26,543 bases of DNA from Candidatus Helarchaeota archaeon (GTDB lineage: Archaea > Asgardarchaeota > Lokiarchaeia > Helarchaeales > HEL-GB-A), in assembly GCA_013375405.1 (NCBI GenBank), contig JABXJU010000034.1, forward strand, positions 1 through 26,543, read 5' to 3'. The notes below the pieces were generated by a model. The model had not been told where the DNA came from, ran no database searches, and saw only the letters and a list, made by a program, of their open reading frames with translations. This document shows, piece by piece, positions 6,618 to 16,004 of the stretch. Numbering within the stretch: the first letter of the stretch is position 1; every line of letters begins with the position of its first letter. The position numbers and the translations under genes were made by a program.

Positions 6618-9600
6618 TTAAGAAATTAGATCAGCGACTATTAGCTTCAGTTTATTGCTATCAAAGGGTTCTATTGGTGCTTTAACTTTAATTCCCTTTT
6701 CCCAGACAAAATCATTGAGCTTTTTGATTAATTTTTTCCAATTCTTATCCTTCTTGTAGCCACGCCATTTTTTCCTTAGATCGCTCAGTCTTTTCTTTGT
6801 ATAAGGGATTGAAATGAGTTTATTTTTAACAGGTTCCCAAAATTCCTCTATGTGTTTTTCTTCTGGGAATTCAATTATATAATCATCAATTTCATGTTCT
6901 ATTTCTCTAATAATCTTGCTTACAAATTTTGTGCTTCTATCACGGCTTAATTCTACCAAAGTGGTATCAACTGTTTCCTTTTGTTCTATTTCTTTATAGG
7001 ATTTTTTGATATCTTGTATGATCGAGCTATTTATTTCATAAATTTTATCAAAGAAATTTGGAATAAATCTTTTCTCATTTGAAGGGCAGGCAATAAAATC
7101 TATAATTTGAGTTTTGTTCTTTAAAAGCCGATTGTTAACGACATCGAATAAATACCAAAAATGGAAATCTTTTCCATATTTATAGTAGAAGAATATACCT
7201 GAGATTCTATTCTTTTTAAGTCCACTAAAAACGCCGTATGGAATTCTTTCTAAATCTTGCATTCCCTTCTTTTCTAAGAAGTCTTTAAGTGGCTGATAAA
7301 ATTTTTCTCCCCCTCCAAAGACATCCCTTTCCAGTTCTTGGAGGACAGTTGAGTCTTTCTTTATTATTCTTCTAATAATTCCGAATACCTTTGGATGTAT
7401 TTCTTCTCCAAGTATTGTCTGGTCTAAACCAACGGATTTATCAATGCCAATTATTTTATTTTGCAAAATTTGGACTAGCCTTAATAATTCTTCTAATTCA
7501 TTTTCAGGGAAGAAATTATAGACATAAATGGTTTTGTAAGAAGATCCTATTCTATCAATCCTCCCCGCCCTTTGTATCATTCTGGTAGGGTTCCAGTGCA
7601 AATCATAATTTATTACCATCTGTGCGGATTGAAGATTCATCCCCTCAGATAATACATCTGTACTCATCAGAATATCGACTTTTTTATTCATAAAGTCTTT
7701 TACAATTCTTTCCCTCGTCTTTGTTCCTGTTCTTCCTGATATTTTTTCGAGCTTTAACTTTGAGAATTGTTTAGTTTTAAGAACATTTTCGTAAATGTAG
7801 TCAAGTGTGTCTGTATAATATGTGAAGACAATAACTTGTCGCTTTTTTGACAAGTCAAGGAGCTTTTCTTTTAATACCTTTAGTTTTGCATCTTCTTCAG
7901 GTGAGATATCTTTTATCTTTTCTAAGATCTTATTCAATAAATTAATGTCTTTATTAACATCTATTAATAAATCTTCTTTTTTGTAATCTGCTAATTTGAA
8001 TTTATCCAACTCTTCTACAAAATCTTCTAATTCCTCATCTGCACGCATCACATATTTGTTGAAAGATTGTTTGGTAAGCAGTTTGCCTTGGAGCATATAT
8101 TTCTTAAGCTTATTTAGGAACTTTATATGATTGGAAACGCTCATTCTGAATGCTTGGACACTACTTTCTAATCTTTTAAGCAGAATAGTCCTGAATATTC
8201 CCTCCAAAGCCATCATGCGACCTAAGGCGAGCTCTTCTTCAGGTGCAAGTTTCTCCTCCTTTTTATATTTAAGTAACCTGTAATAAGCCATGGTCAGTTT
8301 TTCTGTAATTATATTGGAGATCCATCTATACATGCCTCTGTAGGCTTTATCCAGTTCATAACTGATGTTGTCCAGTTCTCTTTCTGGGAAAATTATTATT
8401 TGCTTTTTCCCTTCAACTTCAATGTATGCATCTGGATAATTTTTCTTTATATAATCCCTGGTTCTTCTGATTGAAATTTCGTTAAGAAGATCATTTAATA
8501 AAGAGGGGTCCTCTTTTCTATCCACATCTTTGAAGAATTCGAACAAATCCGGCATGTTTTCCTTTATGAAAGCTCTTCTATCCATCGAAACCAATAGCAT
8601 AATTTGCCAATACAAATCCCAGATTGTGTTGTTTATAGGGGTCGCTGTTAAAAATATTATGAAAGGGCTTTTGCCTTTTTTGGAAATAAAGTCATTAACC
8701 AAAGTAAAGAAATTCTCCCATCGATTCGATAAAGGGTTTCTAAAATTATGGCTTTCATCTATAACGATTAATTCTATATCTTCTAATCTTCCACCGACAC
8801 TTTTTCGTGCCTTCATGAGGAAATCTTTTGTCGCGAGTTCCTCTTGGGAAAGTATATTTTCAGATACGTTTATCTTTTTTAATTCCCCACGCCACATTTC
8901 ACGTAATTGGGCCGGACATATCACTAGTATGGCTTTTCTTTCATAGTATCCTATTAATTCCAAGACCTTTTTCGCAATCCAGGTCTTTCCCAAACCCACG
9001 GAGTCAGCGACTAAAATGCTTCCATATTTGTCTAATCTTGATTTTATTCTTGGAATAGCATCTTCTTGAAATTCAGCTAAATTGACTTTTGTTGGTGGTA
9101 ATCCCGGTTCCTTTTTCTCCTTTTTCTCAGCCTTAATGTCATCTTTTTGAAGTTCATAAAGAGCCTTTATATAAATTTCATAGGGAAGATACTCTTTGCT
9201 GCCAAACCTGGAATTTTCCAGGAGTTCTATTAATTCATTTTTAAAATCTCTTGATTCATTCCAGAACTTTTCAAACCATTCTTTGCGTGTATATTCGCTC
9301 TGGGATTTCAAGGAAACAGAATTGAGCTCTCCATATCTAGTAAGACCTGCAGATGTGAAATTTGATGAACCAATAATTATGAGGTTATCAAGAATGTAGG
9401 CTTTTCCATGAAGAAACTTTTCAAACAATCTAACTTCAACATTCTCTTTTTTTAAAAACTCTATAAAATCCTTAACCGTAATTTCTTTCTCTTTGGTAAG
9501 ATCAAATCCTTCAATTTCTTCTTTAACAATTTCCAGTAGTTCATCACCAAGAGTTTTTTCACTTACTATTTCGGGGGGCCTTCCTAATAGAAGTCTGAAG

Positions 9601-9767
9601 CGTTTTAAGTCATTTAAATTGTCTTTAACCATTGCATAAGCTTGGATGTTAAAGAAAGCAGTAGCTATGTCGAAGTTTGTATTAGAATTTTCTTTTAAGA
9701 TTTCATTTAAGAAAGTAACTAATTTGTTTCCTTCACTATTGTCTATGATCTCTTTAGGAATTGGCAT
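6618..9767 (-). CDS. PLD-SNF2 helicase (superfamily 2) of a defence operon
   Basis: A 1049-residue fusion. The N-terminal domain carries one phospholipase-D HKD motif (H120, K122, D127, then GSSN at 133-136), a fold used by several nucleases. The SNF2-type ATPase follows: Walker A in DSVGLGKTW (255-263), DESH at 337-340, TATPINN at 374-380, and the C-terminal RecA half with STDVLSEGMNLQ and QRAGRIDRIG near residues 690-740. A long helical C-terminal region completes it. Such enzymes translocate on duplex DNA and, in DISARM and related systems, couple ATP use to restriction. Its ATG is one base after the stop of the TcmP fusion gene, with GAAGGT upstream, so the two are translationally coupled. 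The single HKD motif would require dimerisation for cleavage. Confidence 0.9.
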   Translation of the reverse strand: MPIPKEIIDNSEGNKLVTFLNEILKENSNTNFDIATAFFNIQAYAMVKDNLNDLKRFRLLLGRPPEIVSEKTLGDELLEIVKEEIEGFDLTKEKEITVKDFIEFLKKENVEVRLFEKFLHGKAYILDNLIIIGSSNFTSAGLTRYGELNSVSLKSQSEYTRKEWFEKFWNESRDFKNELIELLENSRFGSKEYLPYEIYIKALYELQKDDIKAEKKEKKEPGLPPTKVNLAEFQEDAIPRIKSRLDKYGSILVADSVGLGKTWIAKKVLELIGYYERKAILVICPAQLREMWRGELKKINVSENILSQEELATKDFLMKARKSVGGRLEDIELIVIDESHNFRNPLSNRWENFFTLVNDFISKKGKSPFIIFLTATPINNTIWDLYWQIMLLVSMDRRAFIKENMPDLFEFFKDVDRKEDPSLLNDLLNEISIRRTRDYIKKNYPDAYIEVEGKKQIIIFPERELDNISYELDKAYRGMYRWISNIITEKLTMAYYRLLKYKKEEKLAPEEELALGRMMALEGIFRTILLKRLESSVQAFRMSVSNHIKFLNKLKKYMLQGKLLTKQSFNKYVMRADEELEDFVEELDKFKLADYKKEDLLIDVNKDINLLNKILEKIKDISPEEDAKLKVLKEKLLDLSKKRQVIVFTYYTDTLDYIYENVLKTKQFSKLKLEKISGRTGTKTRERIVKDFMNKKVDILMSTDVLSEGMNLQSAQMVINYDLHWNPTRMIQRAGRIDRIGSSYKTIYVYNFFPENELEELLRLVQILQNKIIGIDKSVGLDQTILGEEIHPKVFGIIRRIIKKDSTVLQELERDVFGGGEKFYQPLKDFLEKKGMQDLERIPYGVFSGLKKNRISGIFFYYKYGKDFHFWYLFDVVNNRLLKNKTQIIDFIACPSNEKRFIPNFFDKIYEINSSIIQDIKKSYKEIEQKETVDTTLVELSRDRSTKFVSKIIREIEHEIDDYIIEFPEEKHIEEFWEPVKNKLISIPYTKKRLSDLRKKWRGYKKDKNWKKLIKKLNDFVWEKGIKVKAPIEPFDSNKLKLIVADLIS

Positions 9768-9768
9768 A

Positions 9769-11667
9769 TTAATTACCTTCTTTGAATATTATTCTTGTTT
9801 GATCTGTGCTGTATGGAGTGCCTTCTTTGATGTGATATTTTATTCCGTTTTCATTGCAGAAATTTATAACTTTTTCGGCACACTCTTTGTAGAATTGTTT
9901 ATTATTGCTAAATTTATTCGAATGTACGTTATAGTTCATTTTTCCAAAGATAATTTTGTCTACAAAAGATATTTTTCCCAAAATCTTATCTAAATCCTGT
10001 TTCACGATGTTTGGAGTGGGGTAGGGTTCTATGCTTACCCAAGTTTTGAGTCCTTTGTCATTAAGGTATTTGAGGTGGTCGATTCGTAAATCAAATGGTG
10101 AAGAGTAAGGCTCATAATCTTTTTTAAAACTCTTATTAAGAGAGACAAGCGTTATTCCATATTCATTTTCCTTGCTGAATCTTCTGTTTGATGCCAAGAC
10201 TTTTGGATATAATCCTTTAGTCAAAACTGTACACTTAATTCCATTGCTGTTAAGCTTTTCAAGTATTTTAAGTGTTAGTTCTTTTATATGTGGATAAGTT
10301 CTTTTGTTTAGCATATCGTACATAAAAGGATCGGTTGTAAAAGACAGATGAACGAAATCGATTTCTTTTTTGTATTTTGGAATTTCTTTATCTAGTAATT
10401 CTAGAGCGTTTGCCACTACTCTAGGGTGCATCCAGTCTTCATAATTTTTTATCTGGCCGTATTTGATAGCAAGCATCCGTGCGTAGCATGGGTAATTACA
10501 TCCGTGTGCGCATCCGAGCACATGATTTATCGTGAAATTTCCGTACTCGACTTTAGTTTTATAGAGGAGAGATTTTCTCTTGACAACGGGGTATTTATTG
10601 AAATGGATCAGATCTTCTTCCTTTATAGAACTCCTTAGTCTCTTCGTCTTCTCAGTTGTCTTGGGGAATCTTTGAATATGGATTTTTCCTTGGGATTCGA
10701 GTTTTTTGAGCGCGTTGCTTAATTCGTTTTCAAGGTACTTTGTACTATCAATATTTTCCTCAATAATCTCGAAAAAACTCTTGCTAGAGTTATTGTATTT
10801 GGCTGTAAGGTGTTTTTTTGCGTCCTCTATTTTTGTCTCTCCAATTGCTTCGAATAGTCTTAATTGAGAGCCCCTTTCGCCTAAATATTCGAGCCGTCCA
10901 AAGGTGTACTTTGCGAAACAGGATTTCATAATGCTGCAGCCTTTGGGATGATTAGTTAAGTGGAAAAGATAATAGAACGTTCTTTTCTTTCCTGGGAATT
11001 CGACCTTACATGGAAGAACGAATTTAGCAATTTTCTTCAATTGGCTCTTGTATAGACTTAGTAAGGCTGTTTCTCTCTCGACTCCCTTCTTGCCAAGTAT
11101 CGATTTCCATTCTTCAGATCCGAATAAATTATTTGTCGTTTCCTCAACAGATCCTAGGGATAAGAACCGGTTAATTGCATTGAACATAAAGTTGAGGAGG
11201 ATTTCAGAACGATTGTTATTCATAATTCTCTTCAAGGTTGAATATCTGATCGAATAGCCCCATGGATCAATGAAAAAGAAAGTAGGGGCGAGGTCTTTTA
11301 TTTCATCAAGAATTTCGTTTATGCTTTGATCAAAGTCTTGGTTAACATACAGTACCTTTAGAGCCGAGAGACCTCTATAATCCAGAATCTTTTTTATATT
11401 ATCAAGGTCTTTCTTTTCTGTGTCGATAATTACTAAGGTTGCAGTCTTATCATTCTTTTTTATTATTTCTGCGGCAATTATAGGAGAGCCAAAATGAATT
11501 GTCTGATTCTTTTTATATGCTCCGCATCCAGCGAAACAGTCCATATAGTTTAGCCTGTGATACCTGCCAAGAATTTTAACCCAGACGTTGAAATATTCTT
11601 GGAAAACCTTGTGCTTGAATTCGGTTTGTGCTTTGTAAGGCCATGTCTCGAAAGGCAGATTATTCAT
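9769..11667 (-). CDS. TcmP-type protein fused to a three-cysteine radical-SAM-like domain
   Basis: About 632 residues in two parts. The N-terminal part matches the three-Cys-motif partner protein (TcmP) family: LPFETW at the start, FKHKVFQEYFNVW, the nucleotide-binding-like DCFAGCGAY loop (near residue 45) and FFFIDPWG (near 131). The C-terminal part resembles the SPL/phage Gp37-Gp68 class of radical-SAM-like proteins, with the cluster C386-AHG-C390-NYP-C394 and the barrel-type sequence DFVHLSFTTDPF. TcmP is normally a separate gene beside its three-cysteine partner; here both are one chain. The biochemical role is unknown; nucleic-acid modification or repair is a guess. I place the start at ATG 11667, 4 nt after the upstream stop and immediately before NNLPFETW; the longer frame to 11718 would overlap the upstream gene by 47 nt and adds no conserved sequence. 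Confidence 0.75.
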   Translation of the reverse strand: MNNLPFETWPYKAQTEFKHKVFQEYFNVWVKILGRYHRLNYMDCFAGCGAYKKNQTIHFGSPIIAAEIIKKNDKTATLVIIDTEKKDLDNIKKILDYRGLSALKVLYVNQDFDQSINEILDEIKDLAPTFFFIDPWGYSIRYSTLKRIMNNNRSEILLNFMFNAINRFLSLGSVEETTNNLFGSEEWKSILGKKGVERETALLSLYKSQLKKIAKFVLPCKVEFPGKKRTFYYLFHLTNHPKGCSIMKSCFAKYTFGRLEYLGERGSQLRLFEAIGETKIEDAKKHLTAKYNNSSKSFFEIIEENIDSTKYLENELSNALKKLESQGKIHIQRFPKTTEKTKRLRSSIKEEDLIHFNKYPVVKRKSLLYKTKVEYGNFTINHVLGCAHGCNYPCYARMLAIKYGQIKNYEDWMHPRVVANALELLDKEIPKYKKEIDFVHLSFTTDPFMYDMLNKRTYPHIKELTLKILEKLNSNGIKCTVLTKGLYPKVLASNRRFSKENEYGITLVSLNKSFKKDYEPYSSPFDLRIDHLKYLNDKGLKTWVSIEPYPTPNIVKQDLDKILGKISFVDKIIFGKMNYNVHSNKFSNNKQFYKECAEKVINFCNENGIKYHIKEGTPYSTDQTRIIFKEGN

Positions 11668-11671
11668 TTTA

Positions 11672-12220
11672 TCAACTCTCGGATTGATATGGATAAACGT
11701 AGTATTCTTTATGTTCATTTGTATTATTGGTTTTGAACCTTAAATTTTTCCTTTTGTCAAAAGCGATAATATAGGTGGAAAATTCTTTTCCGATTTCATC
11801 TCGGATCGCATTAAGCTTTATTCTATCATTGATGATTTTTTCCTTAAAACTTTTATCTGATTCTTTGATTTGCCTGCGAAGTTTGATTTCGATTATAGCT
11901 TTAGGTTTGTTAAACCCGTAACCTTTTGAGGGGTATTTAGAGAAACTCCGGTAATCTGTTCTCAATGTGGAAGTGTCTATGATTACGATATCTGACCTAT
12001 ACTTCAGTTTACCTGAATTTCCATACCATCTAACTTCGCAATGCATAGGTATGGATATTGTTGAATCCTCACATTTTCTGATGTCACCAAAATCTCTGAG
12101 CAAAAGAGAATAGAGAAAACTTCTGATATCTTCTTCTGTGAGAAATTTCTCTGGGAAACGTTTAAATTCATTAATGAGAATCTGTATGTTTCTTTCGACT
12201 TTTTCTTCAATTTTTCCCAT
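11672..12220 (-). CDS. Small PD-(D/E)XK nuclease-like protein
   Basis: About 182 residues. YRSDIVIID (D77) followed by AIIEIKLRR (E111-x-K113) is the D...ExK core of the PD-(D/E)XK fold, and an upstream acidic helix (FLTEEDIRSFLY) and the later YIIAFDKRK strand fit it. This resembles small type I R-like or standalone restriction nuclease domains. ATG 12220 is used instead of the overlapping TTG 12226; it lies just after the methyltransferase stop in TGATAATG, implying coupled translation. Sitting between a DNA methyltransferase and a helicase, it could be the cleavage subunit of a restriction system or process DNA for the TcmP fusion. The fold call is by eye on a short motif set. Confidence 0.65.
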   Translation of the reverse strand: MGKIEEKVERNIQILINEFKRFPEKFLTEEDIRSFLYSLLLRDFGDIRKCEDSTISIPMHCEVRWYGNSGKLKYRSDIVIIDTSTLRTDYRSFSKYPSKGYGFNKPKAIIEIKLRRQIKESDKSFKEKIINDRIKLNAIRDEIGKEFSTYIIAFDKRKNLRFKTNNTNEHKEYYVYPYQSES

Positions 12221-12222
12221 TA

Positions 12223-15200
12223 TCAACCACTCTTTAAGCTCTTTGCCTTCTCAAGCCTATCTTTAACTAATTCGCATACTGCATAATAAACTTCTTTTCT
12301 TTCTTCTTGAGTCAATCCAAGTTCATCAAAAATTATTTTGTCTAGTTCTGCCCTGTCAGGAAGTGGATTTGGTTCTTGCTCACGGATAGGTTTTGAAGGA
12401 TCAATGCCAAGCTCTTCGAAGATTGTCTTTATCTTTCTATTTTTAGGAATAATTATTCGATTAGAAATATATTTATCAAAAACTAAAGTCTGACGATATT
12501 CGATAGGATCGACCTTGGCCATTCCTCCGCCCATAGACCAACGTGAATATATCTCTAAAAAAAGCCAACCTACAGCTGAATTCAAAGTACAAAAGATAGA
12601 TTTTAAATATGCTTTATCCCTGAGTCTTATTTCAGCAAAGCTATTACTTCCAATCGCATGAGCATCATTAATTACAAAGAAAATTGTATCACCATATCCA
12701 CAAGGCCCCAAAAGATCTGCAGCTACTCTTTCTTTGAATTTCCACCAGATTGGTTTAGATTTCAAAGTATTACTTTTTGGTAAAACCTCTTTTTTGCCGT
12801 ATTTCAAATATTTGTAAACATTCAACTTTTTAATTTCCCCTGGCTTTCTATTAATCTGGAGAAAATATCTAGTAATATTATTTGATGTAATTCTAAAGAA
12901 ATTTACATCTCTTGTTTTCATTAGACCAGGCCTTAAGAATTCTTTTTCTATTTTATACTCTTTTACACGTTTTAAAGGAATGAAGAAGAAATCATTTGCT
13001 CCAGTTGGCTTACCTTCATTCACTGTGGCAATATTGCCAAGTTTAATTAATTTATTTTCCCCTTTTTCTAAAATTGTGTAGAATATGTCTGGCGCTCGAA
13101 GGTATTTCCCTCCCCATTTATTGCCCTTATATTTTCCTATCTTAAATTTTTCGCTCTTGTGACCTTCAGGATATTCCCAGCCATCCTCTAATAAATCACT
13201 CTGGATCACAGGAAAAACTCTATAATCATCTGTGTAGACAAGATTCTTAACCAACTCTGTTATGGGCTCTCCTCTTAATTTCGTTTTAATATTTTCAATA
13301 TCAATAAGGTTTTCTGATGATATAGCTTCCTCAAAAGGTTTTTTAAACATGACAAACTTTGCTATATTTGAGATTGCATACCAATGGATGTCTTTTTGGT
13401 ATTCAAAACCGAAAATTTTTTCTTTTTGGAACTTAGGAGCATGAAAGAGCGCAATAATTGTATTAATGTCTGAATGTTTAAAGCTCCTTTTTGGGTTATC
13501 ATAAATTGCTGCAATAGGAGCAAATCTAAGGAGAAATTCCTGTAAATCTTTCCCGTAGCCAGCATCAAGCCAGGAATTTGAAGTAATAAAACAGAATGTT
13601 CCCTTCGGATTCAGTATAGAAAGCCCTTGGAAGTAAAAATAAATGTAATAATCACTTTTTCTATCAATTTTTTCTAAAACAGGAAAACAAGCTTTTACTG
13701 ATCTAATTAGACTATCTTTGTATTCTTTTTTGTCTTGAGCAGTGACTTCCACTTTAAGTCTATTCGGAGGGGATATTTTCACATGCCTAACATAAGGAGG
13801 GTTACCGATGACAATATCAAAGCCCTCTTTATCTCCAAAGATTTCTGCGAAATCTATATCCCATACAAACGGCTTTTTCTCTGGATCTTTTAGGTTTTTC
13901 TTTACGTTTCTGAGGTGTTCAATTTCTTTTTTTATCTTGCTTATACTATCTTCTAAATCCTTCCTTTCATCAAAAAGTTTTTTTTGCTCACTTTCTGGCA
14001 CATCGCCAAATAAATTAAATTGCTTTATTCTTTTGAGGCGATATATCTTTGCTTCTAAGATTCTTGTTTGATTATTGAGCGAGTTTATTCTATCATTTAT
14101 TATCTCTTCAAATATTTTGGCTTCTTCTTCAAGGAATTCTTCCCTCTTTGAAAATTTAGCCGAGAGATTATAGAAATACCGCTCTTTTTCTCCTTTCAAC
14201 GCATAAAGTTTTCTCTTTAACTTTTCTGATATGTTTGAAGTTCTTAAATATAAGTTTAATCCTCCTATTTCCTGAACTAGAGAATCCCCAACCCTGATAT
14301 TTAGGTTTAAATTCGGGAGTAGCGGACTTTTTCTCAGCTCTTCTTTGGTTAATTCTGTTTCCACAATAAGCTGGAGCCATAATCTCAATTCAGCAGAGCC
14401 AGCAGCCCAGGGCATGACATCAACGCCATATAAAGATCTCTTTATTATCTCTTCTTTAAGAGTAAAGTCAGAAAATCCCCTTCTTAAATGTTTATTATAT
14501 ATTAATTTGTAGAGCTCAAAAAGAACGTTGAGCATCCCTACAAGGAAGGCGCCAGACCCACAAGCTGGATCTACGACAGATAAATTTTCTAAACATTCTT
14601 CTAGCTTTCGCCATAAGTTTTTTTTATCAAAATATTTTTCAACACCCTCTTTCTCTTCATCAAAAACCAGCTTGTAAAAATATTCCTTAGGTATTTCTGG
14701 GATATTTTTAGATAAGTATTCAACCAAGGAACGCTTGCACATAAAATCAACTTCAACCCTAGGAGTGTAAAAAATTCCAAGGTCATTTCTGTCATAAATC
14801 TCTTCTGCCACATTTGCTAAAGATTCATAGACATAGCCAAGCATTTGGGGATCTACCGCGACTTCAAATTCCAATGGCATATCTTCTTTTATTGTGAAAT
14901 TATATTTTTCAAAAAAATTAAATATTCTTTTGAAAAGGGAGTCATTTATCTTCACAGGTAATTTATCATATTCGTTTTCTGTAAATAAGCCACCGTTAAG
15001 ATAAGGAGAATTATATAAAATCTCTTGGACATCCTGGGGTAGGTCTTTAATCTCGTACTGCTTATTATTGAAGGCCCTAAAAAATATTTGGTTGAGCCAT
15101 TTTTCATAAAAGCTATCATCCTTTGCCTGAGCTTTACGTTTGGCCTCACGATATCTATCCCATAGCCATTGCATGAATTTTGGATCATCATTCAACCACC

Positions 15201-15879
15201 TTTTTTTTGAAATGAAGCAAAGAAACATGATTCTATTAAGAAGCTGGAGTGTAAATTCGTGAGACTGTTTTCTTGATAGATTTTGTTTATCAAATTCATT
15301 TCTTAACAAGAAGAAGGTGTTTTTATAATCCTCGAAAAACTTTTCAGTAACTCTTTCTACACTGAAGGATTCCCTCCATTTCCTCCAGACATTCCTCCAG
15401 GAGGCTTCTTTTTCTTCGTAATAGAGATTTGCCAATGTATCGCAATCTGTCCAATAAATTTCATTTTTCTTGATAACTAATCTTGTGATCTTTATCTTAT
15501 GCTCCCCGGTACTAACCTTTTCATACTCTGGGAACACAAAGATAATAGATTCATAATCATTGGTTATAATCAGTAAAAATCTGATATATCTATCTGAGAG
15601 CTTTTTGGTGATATATCTTATCGTTGGGGTTTTCAAAGTCTTACATTCAAAAAGGAAGACAGGAATGTTTTTTCCAAAACTTAGTATTGTGTATACGCTA
15701 TTAATCTCTTTATTTATTTCTTCTTTGAAGTCAAAATCTTTTAGCCTTCTCTTTGAAACAACGTCAAATAGAGCGCTTTCTGGATAATTTAGAAAATGGA
15801 ATAATTCGTAGATTCCCTCAGGAGATTTTATCTTTGGAATTAAATTACCTATCTCTTCCCTGAGTTTGACTTTATCCAT
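12223..15879 (-). CDS. Eco57I-class adenine DNA methyltransferase, possibly type IIG
   Basis: A 1218-residue protein of the large N6-adenine methyltransferase class. The SAM motif DPACGSGAFL is at 437-446 and the catalytic NPPY at 693-696. The region after about 880, with GKYKGNKWGGKYLRAPD, is typical of a target-recognition domain. The N-terminus contains PVFLFECKTL (E78-x-K80) preceded by acidic residues, compatible with a degenerate or genuine nuclease domain, so it may both cut and methylate. Length and architecture also resemble PglX of BREX, but no pglZ, brxC or brxL is present here. GAGGGG 6-11 nt upstream supports the ATG. It heads a four-gene operon with junctions of at most 4 nt, so the methyl mark probably labels self DNA for the helicase and nuclease downstream. 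Confidence 0.88.
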   Translation of the reverse strand: MDKVKLREEIGNLIPKIKSPEGIYELFHFLNYPESALFDVVSKRRLKDFDFKEEINKEINSVYTILSFGKNIPVFLFECKTLKTPTIRYITKKLSDRYIRFLLIITNDYESIIFVFPEYEKVSTGEHKIKITRLVIKKNEIYWTDCDTLANLYYEEKEASWRNVWRKWRESFSVERVTEKFFEDYKNTFFLLRNEFDKQNLSRKQSHEFTLQLLNRIMFLCFISKKRWLNDDPKFMQWLWDRYREAKRKAQAKDDSFYEKWLNQIFFRAFNNKQYEIKDLPQDVQEILYNSPYLNGGLFTENEYDKLPVKINDSLFKRIFNFFEKYNFTIKEDMPLEFEVAVDPQMLGYVYESLANVAEEIYDRNDLGIFYTPRVEVDFMCKRSLVEYLSKNIPEIPKEYFYKLVFDEEKEGVEKYFDKKNLWRKLEECLENLSVVDPACGSGAFLVGMLNVLFELYKLIYNKHLRRGFSDFTLKEEIIKRSLYGVDVMPWAAGSAELRLWLQLIVETELTKEELRKSPLLPNLNLNIRVGDSLVQEIGGLNLYLRTSNISEKLKRKLYALKGEKERYFYNLSAKFSKREEFLEEEAKIFEEIINDRINSLNNQTRILEAKIYRLKRIKQFNLFGDVPESEQKKLFDERKDLEDSISKIKKEIEHLRNVKKNLKDPEKKPFVWDIDFAEIFGDKEGFDIVIGNPPYVRHVKISPPNRLKVEVTAQDKKEYKDSLIRSVKACFPVLEKIDRKSDYYIYFYFQGLSILNPKGTFCFITSNSWLDAGYGKDLQEFLLRFAPIAAIYDNPKRSFKHSDINTIIALFHAPKFQKEKIFGFEYQKDIHWYAISNIAKFVMFKKPFEEAISSENLIDIENIKTKLRGEPITELVKNLVYTDDYRVFPVIQSDLLEDGWEYPEGHKSEKFKIGKYKGNKWGGKYLRAPDIFYTILEKGENKLIKLGNIATVNEGKPTGANDFFFIPLKRVKEYKIEKEFLRPGLMKTRDVNFFRITSNNITRYFLQINRKPGEIKKLNVYKYLKYGKKEVLPKSNTLKSKPIWWKFKERVAADLLGPCGYGDTIFFVINDAHAIGSNSFAEIRLRDKAYLKSIFCTLNSAVGWLFLEIYSRWSMGGGMAKVDPIEYRQTLVFDKYISNRIIIPKNRKIKTIFEELGIDPSKPIREQEPNPLPDRAELDKIIFDELGLTQEERKEVYYAVCELVKDRLEKAKSLKSG

Positions 15880-15893
15880 AATATTCCCCTCAT

Positions 15894-15926
15894 CTTATAA
15901 AAATTATAATTCAATGATTTATAATG
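15894..15926 (-). promoter_or_regulatory. Candidate promoter of the methyltransferase operon
   Basis: Read on the minus strand, CATTATAAATC (15916-15926) is centred about 42 nt upstream of the ATG, leaving a leader of roughly 16 nt that would include the GAGGGG ribosome site. A second TATA-like TTTTTATAAG (15894-15903) is closer. The 125-nt gap from the Cas4-like gene upstream supports separate transcription. Confidence 0.4.
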
Positions 15927-16004
15927 ATTATATCACAATATAAGCGGGTTGCTATGGTAAAAAGTATTCCGCGGAACAAAGAATGGAAGCTCTTCTATAT
16001 TTGA

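Noticed and set aside
8530..9058. Plus-strand frames inside the helicase gene
   Set aside because: Antisense shadows of a gene with complete helicase motifs.
6618..9767. DISARM drmD/drmC
   Set aside because: SNF2 and PLD are both present but fused, and the signature drmA (DUF1998 helicase) and drmB are absent.
12223..15879. PglX of a BREX system
   Set aside because: Size and motifs fit, but no pglZ, brxC, brxL or brxA/B genes lie in the window; Eco57I-class methyltransferase is the safer call.
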